Shown: in pieces, positions 24,726 to 36,872 of the stretch
Layout: the number at the start of each line of letters is the position of its first letter
Numbering within the stretch: position 1 is the first letter of the stretch
DNA from: Chiridota heheva
Taxonomy: Eukaryota > Echinodermata > Holothuroidea > Apodida > Chiridotidae
Assembly: GCA_020152595.1 (NCBI GenBank)
Contig: JAIGNY010000903.1
Location: 62,001-126,000 of the forward strand
DNA length: 64,000 nt
Reading direction: 5' to 3'
The notes under the pieces: model-generated
Told to the model about the DNA's origin: nothing
The model's input: the letters and a program-made list of their open reading frames with translations, nothing else
Databases searched by the model: none
Translations under genes and position numbers: made by a program

Positions 24726-25440
24726 CAGTACCTCCGCCAACAAATTTGGGCGGAAGTTATGTTTGCGCCTGCATTTGTCTGTTTGTTTGTCTGTTTGTTT
24801 GTCTGTTTGTTTGTTTGACATCAACGTATCTTAAGAACTGATAATTAGATTTGAATTAAATTTGATATGTGATTTTGTTACTGCTTAAAAGAAAGAAGTG
24901 ATTAAAATTTGAGACACATTGGAACAGGGGAAGGGTGCAAATAGAGGTGTGGTGCCATTTTAGGGGTGAGTTTGTCTGCGTTAGAATATCTCAAGAATTG
25001 GTGATTGGACTTAGATTAAATTTGATGTGTGGATTTATTGGTGAGCATGCAAAGCATAATGCGAACCTATGTAATGGCGATTTCGTCCGTCCGTCCGTCT
25101 GTCCGGCCATCCACAGTTTTTCCTGAGATTTCCTCAGAAATGTTAGTTTTTGAGAATTCCTCAGTAAAGGTTAAAGTTTCTTCAGAGTTCCTCAGAAAAA
25201 GTTAAAAGTTTCCTCAGATATTCTTATGGAAGGTTAGAATTTCCTTACAAATTGTTAAAGTTTTTCAGAGACACTAGACAGATTGAAGACTAATTTCCTT
25301 AAAAAGTCTACAAAACATTTGATATTTCCTTAGAAGATAACTGTAAAATAATATCATTTTCCAATATTCTTCAGAGATCCTAAAGCGTCTCTCTCGTAGC
25401 ACTGGAGATTTAAAATTCTTCAAAATATTTGGGCACCAAC
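24726..25440. other. Interspersed-repeat relic, no gene
   Basis: It starts CCTCCGCCAACAAATTTGG / GCGGAAGTTATGTTTGCGCC followed by (GTTTGTCT)n at 24775-24818. A CCGTCCGTCCGTCTGTCC run is at 25087-25105. The word style matches other transposon relics at 49285 and 62640. Class unknown. Confidence 0.5.
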
Positions 25441-26094
25441 CGTTGTATCAGGCATGATTATTAAACTCTGCCTTTATTATTGTGGTCATTTGCATAAAGT
25501 TGCTACAGTATATGAACTGACCAGACTTTTTTATTTAGTATGCTCAGTCAGGGTGTGACAGAATGTGACTGCATGGACATAGGGAGGGATGCCATGTGGG
25601 ACATGGATTGGGGCCATACGGGCCATATGATATAATATATACCATGTTGTATACACCAAGGGCTATATCAGGCATAATTATTTGACTTTTTCTTATTCAA
25701 CAAGTCATTTGCATATAAGTTATTATATGAACTGACACTTTCATACATAGTATGCTCAATCAGGGACTGTGATAGCTAGGATGAGACTTTGTATGGAGCC
25801 TATGGGATGTCATATGGGACATGGGGTGGCATGCCATGTGGGACATGGGGTGGGATGCCATGTGGGAAATGGGGTGGGACATGGGGTGGGATGCCATGTG
25901 GGAAATGGGGTGGCATGCCATGTGAGACATGGGGTGGGATGCCATGTGGAACAGGGTGGAATACCATGTAGGATATATGGTGGAATACTATGCGGGACAT
26001 AGGGTGGAATGCCATGGGATGGGATGTAATGTGGGACAGTGGGTGTCATGTGGGACATGGGGTCCCACCTCATTTCAACAAGTCATTTGCCTAT

Positions 26095-27257
26095 TTTATT
26101 TTATTATTATTTTATTTTACAGAATTTATATAGCGCCTTATCCAATATAAAATTGCTCTAAAGCGCTTTACAATAAAATATAACAAATAAAAAAAAAAAA
26201 AAAATCATTGTTACAAATACAGATATAAAAAGGTTTATAAAAGTTAAAACTGTTTAAAATAGTAAATAGGCGATATATGTACAAAAATTCAAATTCATTG
26301 TAAAAAGCTGAAAATGGACTTTATCAAAATATGTAAATATATAAATACACAATCATAATGATCTAATAAAAGGCAGCTCTAAAAAGGTAAGTTTTCACAT
26401 GTTTTTTGAATTCATTAATATTTATTGCACGCTTGGCTTCATCAGGTAAATCATTCCACAATACTGCAGCTGAATGATCAAACCGCCTATTTCCGTAAGT
26501 AGATGTTCTGATAATTGGTTTAGTTAATAATGACTTGTTTTTGGACCGAAGAGATCTAGTTGGTTGATATTTATGCACAAGATCTGTGAGGTAGACAGGG
26601 GCTAAACCATTGAGAACCTTATAAGTATATAAAAGAATTTTGAAACTGGACCTGTAATGAATCGGCAGCCAATGCAAGTCACGCAAAACAGGCGTTATAT
26701 GCTCACATCTACGTGTGCGGGTGACAAGCCGTGCAGCGCAATTCTGAATGCGCTGAAGCCGGTCAGTAAGCTTATGAGGCAGACCATAAAGTAGGGCATT
26801 ACAGTAGTCCAATTTTGATGTCACAAGAGCATGAACCAATGTCTTACAAGCCTCATCAGTAATATACTGCCTGATTTTACCAATATTATGGATCTGCCAA
26901 TAACATGATCTTGAAATGGAGTCTATTTGGTTTTGCATCGAAAGATTGTAATCAAGCTGCACACCCAAATTTCTCACAACGGAAACAGGACTTATGTCAT
27001 ATGGTCCCATTTTTATACAATTATTTTGGGAGAAATTGCCCTGAAACTTTGGTGTGAAAACGATTAGTTCCGTTTTGTCTGGATTTAGTTTCAAACAATT
27101 TGCCTGCATCCAATTGATTACATCTGAAAAGCATGCCTGAAGCTTTAATGAAACACTTTCCCACGATTCCAATGAACCAAAATCCAAATACAATTGGGTA
27201 TCATCCGCATAGCAGTGGTAGTTGATTTTATGGCGCTTGATGATTTCCCCTACTGGA
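26095..27257 (-). mobile_element. 5'-truncated CR1/L2-like LINE with an intact partial RT frame
   Basis: On the minus strand a frame of about 298 codons is open from the truncation point to 26363. It contains the catalytic YADD (27200-27211), a WMQANCLKLNPDKTE connection, SKLDYCNALLYGLP and a C-terminal LWNDLP block. The 3' UTR ends with the L2-like GTAAAGCGCTTTAGAGC and GGCGCTATATAAATTCTG followed by (TAAAATAA)n. It is flanked by CCTAT at 26090-26094 and 27258-27262, a likely target duplication in the minisatellite unit. Confidence 0.93.
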
Positions 27258-28486
27258 CCTATAAGTTATTATATGAACTGACACTTTCATACATACTGTA
27301 GTATGCTCAATCAGGACTGTGATAGCTAGGATGAGACTTCTTATGGAGCCTATGGGATGTCATGTGGGAAATGGGGTGGCATGCCATGTGGGACATGGGG
27401 TCCCACCTCATTTCCTCAAGTCATTTGCATACAAGTTATTATATGAACTGACACTTTCATACATACTGTAGTATGCTCAATCAGGACTGTGATAGCTAGG
27501 ATGAGACTTCTTATGGAGCCTATGGGATGTCATGTGGGAAATGGGGTGGCATGCCATGTGGGACATGGGGTGGGATGCCATGTGGAACAGGGTGGAATGC
27601 CATGTAGGATATATGGTGGAATACTATGCAGGACATAGGGTGGAATGCCATGGGATGGGATGTAATGTGGGACAGTGGGTGTCATGTGGGACATGGGGTC
27701 CCACCTCATTTCAACAAGTCATTTGCCTATAAGTTATTATATGAACTGACACTTTCATACATAGTATGCTCAATCAGGACTGATAGCTAGGATTAGACTT
27801 CTTATGGAGCCTATGGGATGTCATGTGGGACATGGGGAGGAGGGGGGTGCCATGTGGGACATGGGGTGAGATGCCATGTGGAACAGGGTGGAATGCCATG
27901 TAGGATATATGGTGGAATATTATGCGGGACATAGGGTGGAATGCCATGGGATGGGATGTCATGTGGGACATTGGATGTCATGTGGGACATGGGGTCCCAC
28001 CCCATTTCAACAAGTCATTTGCATATAAGTTATTATATGAACTGACACTTTCATACATAGTATGCTCAATCAGGACTGTGATAGCTTGGATGAGACTTCG
28101 TATGGAGCCTATGGGATGCCATGTGGGACATGGGGTGGGTTGCCATGTGGGACATGGGGTGGGATGCCATGTGGGACATAGGGAGGGATGTCATGTGGTA
28201 CATATGGTTGGATTAATGTGGGACATAGGGTGGGATGCCATGTGGGTCATGTGGGATATGGTGGATGGGACATGTGGGATATCCTTTTGGACATGGGATG
28301 GGATCCATGTGGGACATAGGGTGGGACGCCATGTGGGTCATAGGGTGGGATGCCATGTGGGACATATGGTGGATTGTCATGTGGGACATGTGGTGGGATG
28401 TCATTTTGGACATGGGATGGGATCCATGTGGGACATAGGGTGGGATGTCATGTCTGTCATAGGATGGGATGCCATGTGGGACATAT

Positions 28487-29484
28487 AATATATGGAATTT
28501 ATATGGCACATTTTCTAGTTAAAGTACTATTCAAATGCACCTAACAAACAAGGCAAAAAGAGGGGAAAAACAAAACAACAATGTTAATAAAAATTACTGG
28601 GTGCATTGAAGGCTTCTTTAAAAAGGTGGGTCTTGAGTTGTTTTGTAAAAATGTTGAGAGAAGGGGAAATTCAATAGATGAAGGGAAGGCATTCCAGAGC
28701 TTTGGGCCAAAAATACTTAGGGAACGATCAACAAATGTTGTTTTGGTTTTGGGGACTTTGAAAGAGATTTTACTTTGAGAACGCAAGAAGTAGTTGGTAT
28801 TAATCAAATGACACATTTCAGTTAAATAAATATGAGCAAAATTATTAAGTGACTTATAAACAAGCACGAGGACTTTGAATTTAATTCTGTAACGGACTGG
28901 TAACCAGTGCAATTCCTTCAGTAGACCAAGGGATGGAGTGGAGCGATGAGATTTGGTTACAATTCTTGCAGTAAAATTTTGGACACAGGTTTAATTAAGT
29001 TGTAGGCAGGGATTCCAGTGAGGAGGACATTGCAATAGTCAAGACAGCTGTTGACAAGTGAGTTAACCAGGGCAGAAATGGCAGTTTGATTCAGGAATTT
29101 AGCACATTTTTTAATGTTATATAGGTGATAAAAAGCAACCTTACATTTGTTGTTAGTAAAGTCAGACATAGATAAATTCTTATCTAGCCATGCACCAAGA
29201 TACTTAACAGTGGAAGATACGTCAACAGCTGAATTGCCAACAGTGATTTGGTTGACATAAATTTTTGTTAATTGTGTATTAGACCCAAATAAAATCACTT
29301 TTGTTTTTGCATCGTTCATTTTGAGTTTGTTATTCAACATCCAATCTATAACCACTTTCAGACAATTTTTAATGTGTTCAATAGATTTGTAGGCAAGTGA
29401 AGGCTGCCTCACATCTAGTATCATGTATAAGCAATGATCATCAGCATACCCATGTATATTAGGTAAGAATGACTTCATTATTTC
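28487..29484 (-). mobile_element. Second 5'-truncated CR1/L2-like LINE
   Basis: The minus strand reads GYADDHCLY (YADD at 29437-29448), WMLNNKLKMNDAKTKV, SCLDYCNVLLTGIP, then LHWLPVRYRIKFKVLVLVYK and LWNAFP, with one or more frameshifts between about 28912 and 28957. The 3' end reads GTGCCATATAAATTCC. ACATAT at 28481-28486 and 29485-29490 flanks it, and an uninterrupted GGGACATATGGTGGA exists at 28360, so the satellite site can be reconstructed. It is a different lineage from the element at 26095. Confidence 0.9.
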
Positions 29485-29970
29485 ACATATGGTGGAATGC
29501 CACATGGGACAAGGGATGGATGGGAAGTCATGTCATGTGGGACATGGGGTGGGATGCCATGTGGGAGATATGGTGGAATGCCATGTGTGACAAGGGATGG
29601 GATGGGATGTCATGTGGGACATGGGGTGGGATGCCATGTGGGACATGGGGTGGGATGCCATGTGGGACATGGGGTGGGATGCCATGTGGGACATGGTGGG
29701 ATGGTGGGACATGGGGTGGGATGCCATGTGGGACATGGGGTGGGATGCCATGTGGGACATGGGGTGGGATGCCATGTGGGACATGTGGGATGCCATGGGA
29801 CATGGGGTGCAATGACATGTGGGATGCCATGTGGGACATGGGATGCCATGTGGGACTTAGTGTGAGATGCCATTTTTATAATTGGCCGGGTCATATGATA
29901 TGGGTGTCAATTTACATGGACATTCGAACCATGACGGTATTTATCGTTCTAGTTATTGCATTTTATTTCA

Positions 29971-30235
29971 ATTTGGGATGTATTGTTACAAGGGAAGGAC
30001 AGAAATTGAGGGGGTGGGGTGTTAAGGGTAAGGTCTGTCAAGACAATAGTTGAAACTTTCCAATGAAATGTGGTGAACAATGAATTCATGCCATGAAAAG
30101 AAATCCATTTTCTGGACTCATTGAAATTAAATCAAGTGGTCTGTACTAGCTATCAAAGTAATAAAAACAAGTGGTTTCTGCCATGAATGGAAAATGATGG
30201 AATCTGAATCTTAATTGAAGAATGGACATATACAT
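29971..30235. other. Intron 2 sequence, no gene
   Basis: No recognisable signal between the minisatellite flank and the LINE 5' region. Confidence 0.4.
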
Positions 30236-30531
30236 CTTTATACTTCTCGAGAGCGATGTGACTTCTGTTTCTATTCTCTCTAACTATTTTGTTCCATTTC
30301 ATTTCACCTTGCACTTTACCACCAAAATTTTGTTTTATATCTCCATTTTTCGGAATTTTCTCTCTGTGGATGAGCTTCTGTTTTCGGTGAGATCGTTTCT
30401 TTTGTTTTTTTCCCTTCCATTTTGACCAGACTTTTGCGCCTTATCGTTAGTAGTACAGCGGTTCTTCTATAGTAGTTCCGCGATTTTTTTCTAGTTGCCT
30501 CGGGTCTCTCGGCCCTTGTTTTTTTTTCATC

Positions 30532-31850
30532 ATGACGAAACGCTTCTGCCTTGACCTTGATCTTGTCCCTCCCTCTCCTCCCCGTGACCCACCTACTACC
30601 TCTATTGACCATTATTCAGCCCCAATCCCCAAAATTTAATAATACAGGCCTCCAATAAACAAGATAGTTTAAAAAAGTTTCCCAATTTCTAATCCACAAA
30701 GCGCTCCAAGGCCTTGTCGGTACCCTCCCCAAAGTCTCCACCTTCAGATCCGGCAATCTCTGGTGCACTGCACCAGAGACACTCAAGCCATCACCCTCCT
30801 CACCACCAAAACCCTAGCCAATACCGGTATTGATGTTACAGTCACCCCCCATCGTTCCCTAAACTACAGCAAAGGTGTGGTCAGATCCAGAGATCTGGCC
30901 TACCTGACCGATGAAGACCTCGTAGAAGAACTTACTAATCAAAACATAACTGAAGCCTGTCGTCTGGTCCTCAAGAGAGACGGTGTCGAAACACCTACCA
31001 ATACCATCTTCCTAACATTTTCCACCCAACTCTCCCTCCCACATCACTGCTGGCTACCTGAGAATCCCAGTCACCTCTTATATTCCGAACCCCCTCCGTT
31101 GTCATAAGTGTCAGAGGTATGGCCATGGAAAAAACTCCTGCAGCAACCAAGCGCGCTGTGGCAACTGGAGCCCTGACCATGACAGTGCCTCCTGCACCAG
31201 CACCCCACACTGCACCAATTGCAACGGTACTCATCCAGCTAACCATCCCTCTTCAAAAGACTGCCCCACCTGGCTCCAAGAAAAACAAATTTCCAAACTA
31301 AAAACCCTTAATCCCAACATCACTTACCCGGAGGCCAGGAAGCAATTTCTCGCTTCACTCCATGCTAAACCATCCTACTCGAGTGCAGTCAGTCTCCTCT
31401 AACACCACTATCGCCCCCCCCCCATCTAACACAATTAAAACTGACTCACATACCCAAACAGACCTCACCTGGCTCTTCTTACCCAGTCCTAAGCCCATCA
31501 TTGCCAACAACCCAACCACACCCATTACCCAAACCACCTCCACCACTCCTCCTCTAAGACTCCTGCCATCCCCTACCCTAACACCTCTAATGCCAACACA
31601 CATCAAACTCAAGCCAACCTGGCTAACAATCCTCCAATCAACAAACAACAAACCAAGAAACAACCAATCAACAAACAGCCCACCATCCAAACCCACACAT
31701 ATGACACAGAAGAGAACATGGATTGTTCGGTTACTGAACATACTTCTCCTCCAAGTTTAAAAAACAACCGTTCCCAAAGAAACAGGGACAGATCCAAAGA
31801 AAAAATAAACCAACTCAGACCCAACAGATCCTCCTCAAGATAACCCTGCC
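30532..31850 (+). pseudogene. LINE ORF1 (gag-like nucleic-acid chaperone), broken
   Basis: A possible ATG at 30532 follows a T-rich leader. From 30763 the frame reads TRDTQAITLLTTKTLANTGI, HRSLNYSKGVV and RDGVETPTNTIFLTF, typical of I-type ORF1. After a frameshift, a cluster of zinc knuckles begins at 31100 (RCHKCQRYGHGKNSC, then further Cys/His pairs to about 31266). A Pro/Thr/Ser-rich tail follows. Such proteins coat the element RNA. Frames are broken in at least two places. Confidence 0.82.
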
Positions 31851-31855
31851 TCATT

Positions 31856-31966
31856 ATGGTGTGCAACATAAACAATAACAATAACATTCACATCATCATA
31901 CAATGGAACATAAGGAGCCTTAAGGCCAATTCTGAAGAAATTGATTTTCTGGCCACCACTTTCAAC
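31856..31966 (+). pseudogene. Start of LINE ORF2 (endonuclease N-terminus), cut off
   Basis: It reads IIQWNIRSLKANSEEIDFLA, the first strand and helix of an apurinic-type LINE endonuclease. At 31967 the sequence switches in frame to a CR1/L2-like segment; the rest of the endonuclease resumes at 33098. Confidence 0.85.
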
Positions 31967-33097
31967 AAATACAAGAAATGTAGAGCGAAATATAACCAAC
32001 CATTTTATACAGCTAAAGTACAATGCTATTCACAGGCCATATCTGACTGTGGTAATGACTCAAAGCGTTTGTTCAATACTGTATCAGGTCTGTTAGGTAA
32101 GACATCCGCAACCAGTTTCCAGAAGGATGTGATTCGAACTTACCGCAAATAATTTTCGCTGGACTTTTTCATTCAAAATTGTAAAAATCCGACAGGAGTT
32201 AAAGGAATTTCCATCATATTCAGCTCCGTTTCGCACTTGTCCTCGTTTTGTGCATTTTCACCTGTGTCGGAAACCACCGTCTGAAATGTCATGAGATCTT
32301 CCAAACCAACCACGGCTGAGATTGACCCGTGTCCTTCATCTTGGATTAAAGACAACTTGATACGTTTGTACCTCTCATGACTCGTATAGTCAATCTTTCA
32401 TTTACTTCTGGCGTGTTCGAGCATCTTGGAAAAGGCAGTTGTCCTCCCTCTTCTTAAAAGCAAGGTCTGGATCTTATCCCGCTAATTATCGACCCATATC
32501 CAATCTCACATATGTGTCAAGGTAATGGAAAATGCGCACTTCTACAGTTCAATGATCATCTCTCAAATGGTGACCTTCATCATCATATCAAAGTGCTTAC
32601 CGCAGCAATTATAGTACAGAGACGGCACTTATGAAAATACATTGTGACATATTGGCAGCCATGGAAAATCAAAAGTTATAGCACTTGTTGGTCTCGATAT
32701 GTCCGGCATTTGACACCGTCGACCACGCCATTCTCTTTGAAGACTTTAAGCAACATGTATGGAGTACAGGATGACGCACTGGCGTGGTTCCAAAGCTATC
32801 TCTCCAACAGATCATTTTATGTTTCTGTTCAGGGTGCTTCTTCTGATTACAAGAACACAAACTTCTCTGTACCCCAAGGCTCAACACTTGGGCCAGTGTT
32901 GTATTCCACTTATGCCAGCCCGTTAGGGTGGTGTAATTTATGCCTTTGACATCAATGTCATGGGATATGCTGACGACCATGCTCTCTATAAAGCATTTAC
33001 ACCCAAAGGAAAACTTGAAAGAGATGCCATTTTAAACCTGGAAAGTTGCCTATCTGAAGTTCACTCTTGGATGAATTCAAACAAATTAAAACTCAAC
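31967..33097 (+). mobile_element. CR1/L2-like LINE internal fragment inside the I-type ORF2
   Basis: It starts KYKKCRAKYNQPFYTAKV (the linker before RT) and continues through DSKRLFNTVSGLLGKT, NYRPISNLT (about 32485), ALVGLDMS (32685), DDALAWFQSYLSNRSFYVSV (32771 on), VPQGSTLGP (32873 on), a GYADDHALY motif (about 32962) and SWMNSNKLKLN. It ends in mid RT thumb with no 3' UTR. TCAAC occurs at both junctions (31962-31966 and 33093-33097). An insert lacking both LINE ends is unusual. Confidence 0.85.
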
Positions 33098-36000
33098 CCT
33101 CTTCTGCCTACAAGAAACTTTCTTGAAAACCACTGACCATTATTCCCTCAACAACTTCGCTTGCTATCACAAACATAAAGTGGATGCCGACAGGGCCTGT
33201 GGGGGTGTCTCCATTCTCGTTAGACACGATATCCCACACAGCCCTGTTCATGTGCGCACCGACCTTCAGGCCATCTGTATATCTATCTCCCTCCACAAAA
33301 CTTTTACTCTTTGCAATATCTATGTCCCCCCAATGCCAACATTTAGCCAACCAGCCTTAACAACCTCATCTCTCAGCTCCATCCTTCTTGGTGACTTCAA
33401 CGCCCACAACCCTCTGTGGGGCTCTATTACCACCACCCCAGAGGCAAGCTCATCGAAAACGCTCTTCGTCAGTACAGCCTCTCCTTGCTCAACACAAACT
33501 CCCCGACCTACCTTCACCCTGCCACAGGCTCCCTTACCTGTATTGACCTGTCTATCTGTTCCCCTAACCTCCTCCTTGATTTTAGCTGGAGAGTCACTGC
33601 TGACCTCTGTGGTAGTGATCATTACCCTCATCTTATACTCTTCAATCTACAAACCCCCACTGACCACACCCCCAATTGGAACCTCGAGAAGGCTGACTGG
33701 CCCCTTTTCGAAACCCTCTGTGACTCACACCTCTCCCCCCATCTCCTCGAGGGTGAGGATCCCATGTCAAACTTTAGTAATATCCTTATCAACATCGCCA
33801 CCTGCTCAATTCCCAAACCTCCAAACCCCCTAATCATCCCCCAACCCTTGGTTCTCTGATGACTGCAAAACCGCCATCAAGAACAGGAAAAGAGCCCTCA
33901 GGAACTTCAAAACTAACCCAACCACCCACAACCTCAACCTCTTTCGCATCAGCCGTGCCAAGGCCAGGCGCACTATCAAGGACAGTAAAACCAACACTTG
34001 GAACAACTTCATCTCTTCTCTCACCACTAAGAAGATTTGGAGAATGGTTAACAGCTTCCACGGCAGGGTGGGCAAGTCTCCCATCTCCCATCTCTCCTGG
34101 AATGGTGACCTTCTCACCACAAAAAAAGGACATTGTTAACCACCTCGCTGCCTCTTTCAGCAACATCTCGTCCTCGACCAACTACTCCAATGCCTTCAAA
34201 ACCAAAAAAACTCGCGATGAAGCCCGGAGTATCACCTTTCCTTCCGACAACTCCGAGAGTTACAACACCCCTCTCACCCTTTCTGAATTAAACCAAGCCA
34301 TCCATGATGCTGGCTGCACCTCCAATGGCCCAGAGAACATCCCCTGCTAGTTCCTGAAACACCTCCCCAACAAGGCCACTACTACCCTACTCACCATCCT
34401 CAACCATATTTGGTCCTCACACTCCTTTCCCCCTATCTGGAGAACAGCTATTGTCACCCCCGTCCTTACACCGGGGAAGGACAGTACCGACTTCTCCAGC
34501 TACCGCCCCATCGCCCTCACCTGCTGTCTCTGTAAAATTATGGAAAGGATCAATAATCAGAGACTAAACTGGTTCCTTGAGACCAATAGAATCCTCTCCC
34601 CTCACCAAAGTGGCTTCCGGAAACGACCCAATACCCTAGACTAGTTAATTATGCTCGACACCGCTATCCGGGAATCCTTTGCAAAAAAGGAACACCTCAT
34701 TGCCATTTTTTTGACCTCGAGAAAGCTTTCGACACTACTTGGAAATAAGACATTATCCGCAAACTTCACACCATCGGCCTCAGAGGCCATCTCCCCATCT
34801 TTATTCAAAACTTCCTCTCACCCAGGCAGTTCCAAGTTTGTATTGGCCGCACCCTCTCCAACCCTCACCCCCGACAAGAAGGCGTCCCCCAAGGAAGCAT
34901 CCTCTCTCCCACTCTCTTCAACCTGAGCATTAATGACATCCTGGACAACCTTGGCCCCAACATCAAACGTACCCTCTACGTGGACGACTTCACCATCTTC
35001 TACTCCTCCCCTAGCTTTCCTCTTGTTGAAAATAGACTACAATTCAGCCTCAACCAGCTGCAAATCTGGTGCAACAATAACGGTTTTAAATTCTTCAAAG
35101 ACAAGACAGTCTGTATGCACTTCTGTCATTTCAACAACCTCACCCCAACCCGAACCTTTTGCCCAATGGCAATTGCATCCCTAAAGTTGAACACACAAAG
35201 TTCCTGGGTTTAACTCTAGACCCCAAGCTCTCCTACAAGCAACACATCACCAACCTGAAACTAAAATGCAACAGCTCCCTCAACATTTTCCGCCTCCTCT
35301 CCAACACCACTTGGGGTGCGAACCGCCATGCTCTCCTCAAAATCTTCAGGCTCACCATTCGTGCCAAGCTTGACTACGGCAATATTGTCTACTGTGTTGC
35401 TCACAACTCATACCTCAACCACATCAACACCATCCAAAATGAAGCCCTCAGGCTTTGTCTAGGTGCCTACAGGACCTCCCCAATCACCAGCCTTCATGTT
35501 GAAGCCAACGAACCCCCTTTCTACTTAGATGTAGAAAGCTTAGCCTCTCCTATGCTTTTAGAGTCCTCACCAACACCCAGAACCCTGTTTACAACCTCAT
35601 TAGGTACCCCAATTTCTCCACCCTCTTTGATAGGACTAAAACCCTATCCCCTCCCTTTAGCTTACGCATAAAATCAGACCTCTTCCATCTCAGCATCAAC
35701 CCCACCACTCTCGGCACCTTCTCCTGGCCCACTTTTCCTCCTTGGGCCACCCCCTCCCTTCTATCCACCTGGGCCTCTCCACTCATCACAAAACCCAAAC
35801 CCACCCTAACCTCTTCATCAATCTCCACAACCAAATCAAAGACCAACTCTCAAATTACACCTCCATCTATACTGATGGCTCCAAGGAAGGCAACAAGACA
35901 GCTGCTGCTGCTGTCATCCAAGACATCACCCTCAGTAGCAGACTTCCGACTACTCATCCATCTTTTCAGCCGAGGCAAAGGCCATTCTCCTCGCCCTCAA

Positions 36001-36430
36001 CTTTATTGAGTACTCTCCGCTCAGCCACTTTGCCATTTTCTCTGACTCAGTAAGGCTGTTCTTACTTCTTTACTCAATTTTAAATGGGATAACTTCACAT
36101 CCCACCTCCTCCTCCGGAAACTCCTTTCGCCCACCCTCTGCAGGAAAAGTGTTCTTTTCTTCTGGATACCCAGCCATGTTGGCATCCCTGGCAATGACAG
36201 GGCTGATGCAGCCGCTAAGCTTGCCCTCAACCTCCCCTACCCCTTTTCCCAAAACCCTCTCTGACATCAAACCGCTTATTGCTTCCCTTGTTCGTGACCG
36301 CTGGCAAACCTCATGGAACTCTCAAATTGATAATAAACTCCACGTCATCCAGCCCACCATTCGATCAAACCCACCATCAACAACCTCTCTCTTATCGACA
36401 ACGTTCATATTACCCGTCTTAGAATAGGTC
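33098..36430 (+). pseudogene. LINE ORF2: endonuclease, reverse transcriptase, RNase H (frameshifted)
   Basis: Endonuclease: CLQETFLKTTDHYSLNNF (from 33105), LGDFNAHNPLWGS (about 33390), and GSDHYPHLILF (about 33615) in a shifted frame. RT: YRPIALTCCLCKIMER (about 34500), HQSGFRKRPNTLD then a stop, an FDLEKAFDTTW block across a frameshift (about 34710), GVPQGS (34881-34898), YVDDF (34977-34991) and FLGLTLDPKLSYKQHI (about 35200). RNase H: YTDGS (35868-35882), AEAKAILLAL (about 35970), FSDS, and WIPSHVGIPGNDRAD (from 36163). The catalytic motifs are still readable, so decay is moderate, but in-frame stops (for example at 34348) preclude function. Confidence 0.92.
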
Positions 36431-36872
36431 ACATCCACCTCACTCACTCCCACCTCCTTATTGGCTCCCCCCAACTCCTCTGCAACAATTGCCATTGCAC
36501 CCTCACTATCCATCACGTTCTCCTTGCTTGCCCCTGTACAACCTTCCCAGAGCTTCCCTCGCTCTCCACAACTGAATTGCTGAGTTCTTCCAGAAAAATC
36601 CTCGGGATAAAATTATCTCCTTCCTTCATCATGCTTCCCTCTACAACCATATTTAATTCTCCTCTTCCATCCCCTCTCTCTACTTTGTTTTTGTTTCACC
36701 CATGCACCCCCCTCACCTCTCGATCACAGCTTTCTGACTTTTTGTTCTTGAATTTCTCTCATTCTCCCCCTGTTTCCTTTCCTTTCTACCTCTAGAATGA
36801 TCTGACCTCTCAGGCACAATTTGACCCTCATTGTCGTGGTGCCGTTAAGCCCTCACCAAAGAAACAAACAAA

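Larger units (their letters stand above)
25441..29970. repeat. Higher-order 24-bp minisatellite locus, split by two LINEs
   Basis: Repeated compound unit: a segment of about 130 bp (AGTCATTTGCATATAAGTTA, ATGAACTGACACTTTCATAC, TATGCTCAATCAGG, GATGAGACTT, TATGGAGCCTATGGGATG), then a run of ATGCCATGTGGGACATGG units, then GGGGTCCCACCTCATTTC. The AGTCATTTGC landmark lies at 25703, 26081, 27419, 27717 and 28013; two units are 296-298 bp. The 29600-29800 part is nearly perfect 24-bp repeats. It ends in the same TTTTTATAATTGG flank as locus 2. Confidence 0.92.
30240..36872 (+). mobile_element. Near-full-length RNase H-bearing I/Nimb-type LINE, inactivated and interrupted
   Basis: Order of parts: a C/T-rich leader, ORF1, and ORF2 with apurinic endonuclease, reverse transcriptase and RNase H, then a pyrimidine-rich 3' UTR ending near GGTGCCGTTAAGCCCTCACC. 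The base composition is strikingly C-rich compared with the flanks. Many stops and frameshifts (for example near 33415, 34348 and 34735) make it non-functional. A foreign LINE piece at 31967-33097 splits the start of ORF2. The 5' boundary is approximate. Clade assignment rests on the C-terminal RNase H. Confidence 0.9.

Noticed and set aside
26363-27193. 276-codon minus-strand ORF as a gene
   Set aside because: It is the C-terminal part of a LINE reverse transcriptase, continuous with YADD upstream and a LINE 3' tail downstream.
29469-30053. 194-codon plus-strand ORF (GGMPCGTW repeats)
   Set aside because: 24-bp satellite translation with no splice sites or domain; frames on both strands are equally open.
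31091-31270. Zinc-knuckle cluster as a host nucleic-acid-binding protein or retroviral gag
   Set aside because: Position before a LINE endonuclease/RT and absence of protease, integrase or LTRs point to LINE ORF1.
33123-35671. Open frames that could be taken for host genes (236, 147, 163 and 170 codons)
   Set aside because: They are frameshifted pieces of a single LINE ORF2 with endonuclease and RT motifs.
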